A stretch of DNA of 10,028 bases. Source: Euperipatoides rowelli (lineage: Eukaryota > Onychophora > Udeonychophora > Euonychophora > Peripatopsidae). The notes below the pieces were generated by a model, which saw nothing but the letters and a program-made list of their open reading frames with translations, did not search any database and was not told the DNA's origin. A program made the position numbers and the translations under genes. Of the stretch, positions 8,207 to 10,028 are shown piece by piece. Location: assembly GCA_003024985.2 (NCBI GenBank), contig PXIH01S0013574.1; one strand, given 5' to 3'. Position 1 is the stretch's first letter, and every line of letters begins with the position of its first letter.

Positions 8207-8469
8207 GCTCTCGGGTCACACTGACACTTCAGAAGGGGAATCATAATGTAGGGTTACTTGTACCTCATACTGGTCCAGTGAAAACCACATTTACAAGGAG
8301 TGCAAAAACTTCAGAATTGCATAAAACTCAAGTTACCCAACCATGTCTTCAGGATTCAAATTTATCAAGAAATATAAATCGTTCAATTGGTGATGTGACT
8401 ATTTCATCTACTATTAATCAACAAAAGATTGAAAGATTAAAAAGTGTACTTAATGCATCACTTTTATAG
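8207..8469 (+). CDS. Candidate 3' exon of the GTSE1-like gene
   Basis: Open from the 3' splice site to TAG at 8467-8469. The first two bases (GC) complete a split codon, then the frame reads SRVTLTLQKGNHNVGLLVP and continues to KIERLKSVLNASLL. No ATG opens this frame, as expected of an internal or terminal exon. Composition (Ser/Thr/Lys/Asn-rich, basic) matches the tail of the upstream frame. I see none of the LIDL/LIDF clathrin-box motifs found near the C-terminus of vertebrate GTSE1. The polyadenylation signal 135 bp downstream fits a terminal exon. Homology for this segment is not evident by eye, so the call rests on splice signals, phase and position. Confidence 0.5.
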
Positions 8470-8603
8470 CTCAGAGCACACCAATCAGAAACATATTGAA
8501 AAGTTGCCTTGCTCCTTGTAATATAGAAACTAAAAGATCTTGCATTATTACCCCAACATGTTCTTCTTACAATTTGTAATTGTATTAATAATTTCTTGAA
8601 CTC

Positions 8604-8609
8604 AATAAA
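8604..8609 (+). terminator. Polyadenylation signal AATAAA
   Basis: Canonical AATAAA, 135 bp after the TAG at 8467-8469, followed by a GT-rich stretch (GTTGTGAGTAG). It is the first such hexamer after the proposed terminal exon and would give a short 3' UTR. Further AATAAA words near 8800 lie in AT-rich DNA and are less convincing. Confidence 0.5.
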
Positions 8610-8842
8610 GTTGTGAGTAGTCAATATCTCTTCTACAGAGGCCTTCATTTCATCCTTGAAATCTGCAAAAAGCTTTTTGCTTCAAGAAATAATGTTTGTA
8701 TAATACAATTATTTGAAGAAAATTTTTAATATATTACATTGTTTCATTTTTATAAATTTTTTTTATAAGTTGAATCTAATCAAATTTTATACATTTCAAA
8801 TAAATAAATTCATGAATGCTTTACTATTTATAATGCTGCTGT
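8610..8842. other. AT-rich intergenic stretch; no gene
   Basis: Homopolymer-rich A/T sequence between the presumed poly(A) site and the retrotransposon tail. I see no coding frame, RNA gene or repeat of note in it. Confidence 0.6.
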
Positions 8843-8865
8843 ATTTAATTTATTTATTTATTTAA
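8843..8865 (-). repeat. (TAAA)n tail of the LINE
   Basis: On the plus strand this is TTTAATTTATTTATTTATTT. On the element's own strand it is a (TAAA/AAAT) run at the 3' end, 45 bp after the stop codon. It marks the 3' boundary of the insertion. Confidence 0.75.
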
Positions 8866-8911
8866 GTCTGTCTCGAGAAGCACTGGTGCTTTAGACATTT
8901 CACAAGTTGTT

Positions 8912-9720
8912 TTAGAAATCAACATGATTTTTAAGATGGGCTTCTAGGAGTTTCTTGAATGCCGACAAGTTTCTTGCAAAGAGGGGGTCAGCTGGTAATT
9001 GATTCTAGTGTGGTATGATTCTGTTGTTGAAAAGGTGGCAGTGGGTAACATTTTTAAACAGTTTCCTCTTTAGTTTGTAGGGGTGGCCTCTTGTTCGGGT
9101 TGTATTGTCTAGTTCGAACAGTCTAGTTTTTTGTGACTACAATCTTTATATGCCTCTATCAGGTCTCCCCTGAAGAGTCACTGCTGCGGGGTATGTATGT
9201 TAAATTTTTGCAGAATTAGGAGTCTTGTTATAGTGGTATAATTTAAGTCCTTTGATTTTTTTTTTTGGTTTCTGAAGACTTTGTTGAGGTGAGAGGTCTT
9301 TTTTGTTTATTATGTAGTACACTGTATGACTATAGTCTATGGTGCTTTGTATATAAATTTTGTAAATTGTTGAGAAGATTGATGGGGACATATTTCCAAA
9401 TGCCCTGAAAGCCATGGCAAATTTTGAGGACATTTTTCCTCCCATGTGTTTGTTTACTGTGCTGGTCAAAGTATAGTCTATGATCAAAAATCACACCAAG
9501 TCTTTGTGCAATTCTACTTGAGCAATGGGATTGCCTTGTAAAGTAATATCTAGATTTAGACTCTTGCCAAAATTCATGAATGTGGACTTTTGTGATATGC
9601 ACAGTTCATTTTGAATTGTCCATTGACTTATTTTCTCTAGGTCTTGCTTTAGTATCTCTGTCTTGGGGGATTGTATTTCTCTGGATATCTCTACATCATC
9701 AGCATAAATAGCTATAGGGT
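8912..9720 (-). pseudogene. Broken LINE ORF2 (reverse transcriptase C-terminal part)
   Basis: Starts near PIAIYADD, whose catalytic YADD codons are at 9706-9695, and continues through a helix of the form LEKISQWTIQNELCIS and then FMNFG. The frame is lost just after KDL (about 9493), where LGVIFDHRLYFDQH follows in another frame. It is lost again near 9450, where KFAMAFRAFGNMSPSIFSTI follows. RGDLIEAYK (9171-9145) is in a further frame. The last block reads TRTRGHPYKLKRKLF to AFKKLLEAHLKNHVDF and ends at TAA (8914-8912). It has a TAG (9007-9005) where the family normally has Trp of the WNxLP motif. At least three frame changes and one nonsense codon show that it cannot encode an active enzyme. 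Confidence 0.85.
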
Positions 9721-10028
9721 AGCGTGGGGTAAAATTACTCGTGGGGCAAAAGTCATCAGACCTGTTTTCTGATACACCGCCAATTTGTGTGACAATCACT
9801 TCTGATTTATTATTAGTAGTTTGTTACTGACATTCACCAGCTAAAATTTGGTCGTATTCGGATGAATGATGTTAATTTTATCATCTAAAAACTGTTTTTT
9901 TACACCTTATTTCAATATTTTTAGAAGCAATATAAACAGTAAATACTGCTAAACTTTAAATTTGGTTTTAAATTAATGATAGTGACTAAAAAGCTTACTA
10001 AATTAGTGAACATTTGGACATATTTTTG
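9721..10028. other. Unassigned AT-rich sequence, possible edge of another transposable element
   Basis: Recognisable LINE coding sequence stops at about 9720. The next bases carry two near-identical words, GTGGGGTAAAA (9724-9734) and GTGGGGCAAAA (9741-9751), 17 bp apart, then AGTCATCAGACC. Subterminal words of this kind occur at the ends of DNA transposons, but the other end would lie beyond the window and no transposase is visible. No coding frame is supported in the rest. Confidence 0.4.

Larger units (their letters stand above)
8843..9720 (-). mobile_element. 5'-truncated CR1/L2-like non-LTR retrotransposon (LINE)
   Basis: On the minus strand the element runs from about 9720 (internal 5' truncation or interruption) to a (TAAA)n tail at 8843-8865. 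It covers only the C-terminal half of reverse transcriptase, the C-terminal domain and a 3' UTR of about 45 bp. A short, 3'-anchored copy with a simple-repeat tail is typical of target-primed insertion. The order of conserved blocks (YADD, then a KDL-GV segment, then RGDLIEAYK, then the RGH/RxxPxWNxLP-like end) fits the Jockey/CR1/L2 group. I cannot separate the clades by eye. Confidence 0.85.

Noticed and set aside
8418-8648. 76-codon minus-strand open frame overlapping the candidate terminal exon
   Set aside because: It overlaps the proposed exon and polyadenylation signal on the opposite strand. I recognise no motif and see no independent signals.
9491-9799. A complete small protein containing the YADD motif
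   Set aside because: Its first part (before PIAIYADD) is non-LINE sequence read through by chance, and its end is a frameshift within the decayed reverse transcriptase.

Overview
The window looks like nuclear DNA from an invertebrate animal. It is strongly AT-rich, carries a long tandem satellite, a cell-cycle gene of a metazoan family (GTSE1-like) with plausible intron signals and a polyadenylation signal, and a decayed non-LTR retrotransposon. Nothing in it looks bacterial or viral. I cannot place the phylum from the sequence alone.

Layout. (1) Bases 1-5225 are a tandem satellite with a unit of about 81 bp, some 64 copies, entering from the left edge. Units are diverged by substitutions and small indels. 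Several multi-unit blocks recur at fixed offsets (about 966, 1521 and 238 bp), so the array grew by copying blocks as well as single units. (2) Bases 5226-5520 are AT-rich spacer whose first 75 bp look like a fragment of a dispersed element. (3) Bases 5521-6345 are a second, unrelated degenerate tandem repeat of about 200-245 bp, alternating C-rich and poly-A stretches. (4) Bases 6346-6845 hold the upstream region of the gene, with a CCAAT box, an E-box and a possible CHR. (5) Bases 6846-7955 are an uninterrupted 369-codon reading frame whose N-terminus matches the GTSE1 family (microtubule plus-end and spindle protein). A branch-point-like sequence, a good 3' splice site at 8206 and an open frame 8207-8469 in matching phase suggest a second exon, followed by AATAAA at 8604. 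(6) A 109-bp hairpin-forming inverted repeat (7945-8053) covers the stop codon of the long frame and would lie largely or wholly in the intron. (7) Bases 8843-about 9720, minus strand, are a 5'-truncated, frameshifted CR1/L2-like LINE with a (TAAA)n tail. (8) From about 9720 to the end, different non-coding sequence begins with two GTGGGG(T/C)AAAA words, possibly the edge of another transposable element.

Only one functional gene is supported. The gene is the main biological content. The most useful open questions are its exon structure, its three (S/T)xIP-type motifs, the hairpin at its 3' side, and the higher-order structure of the satellite. I found no convincing new multi-gene system.
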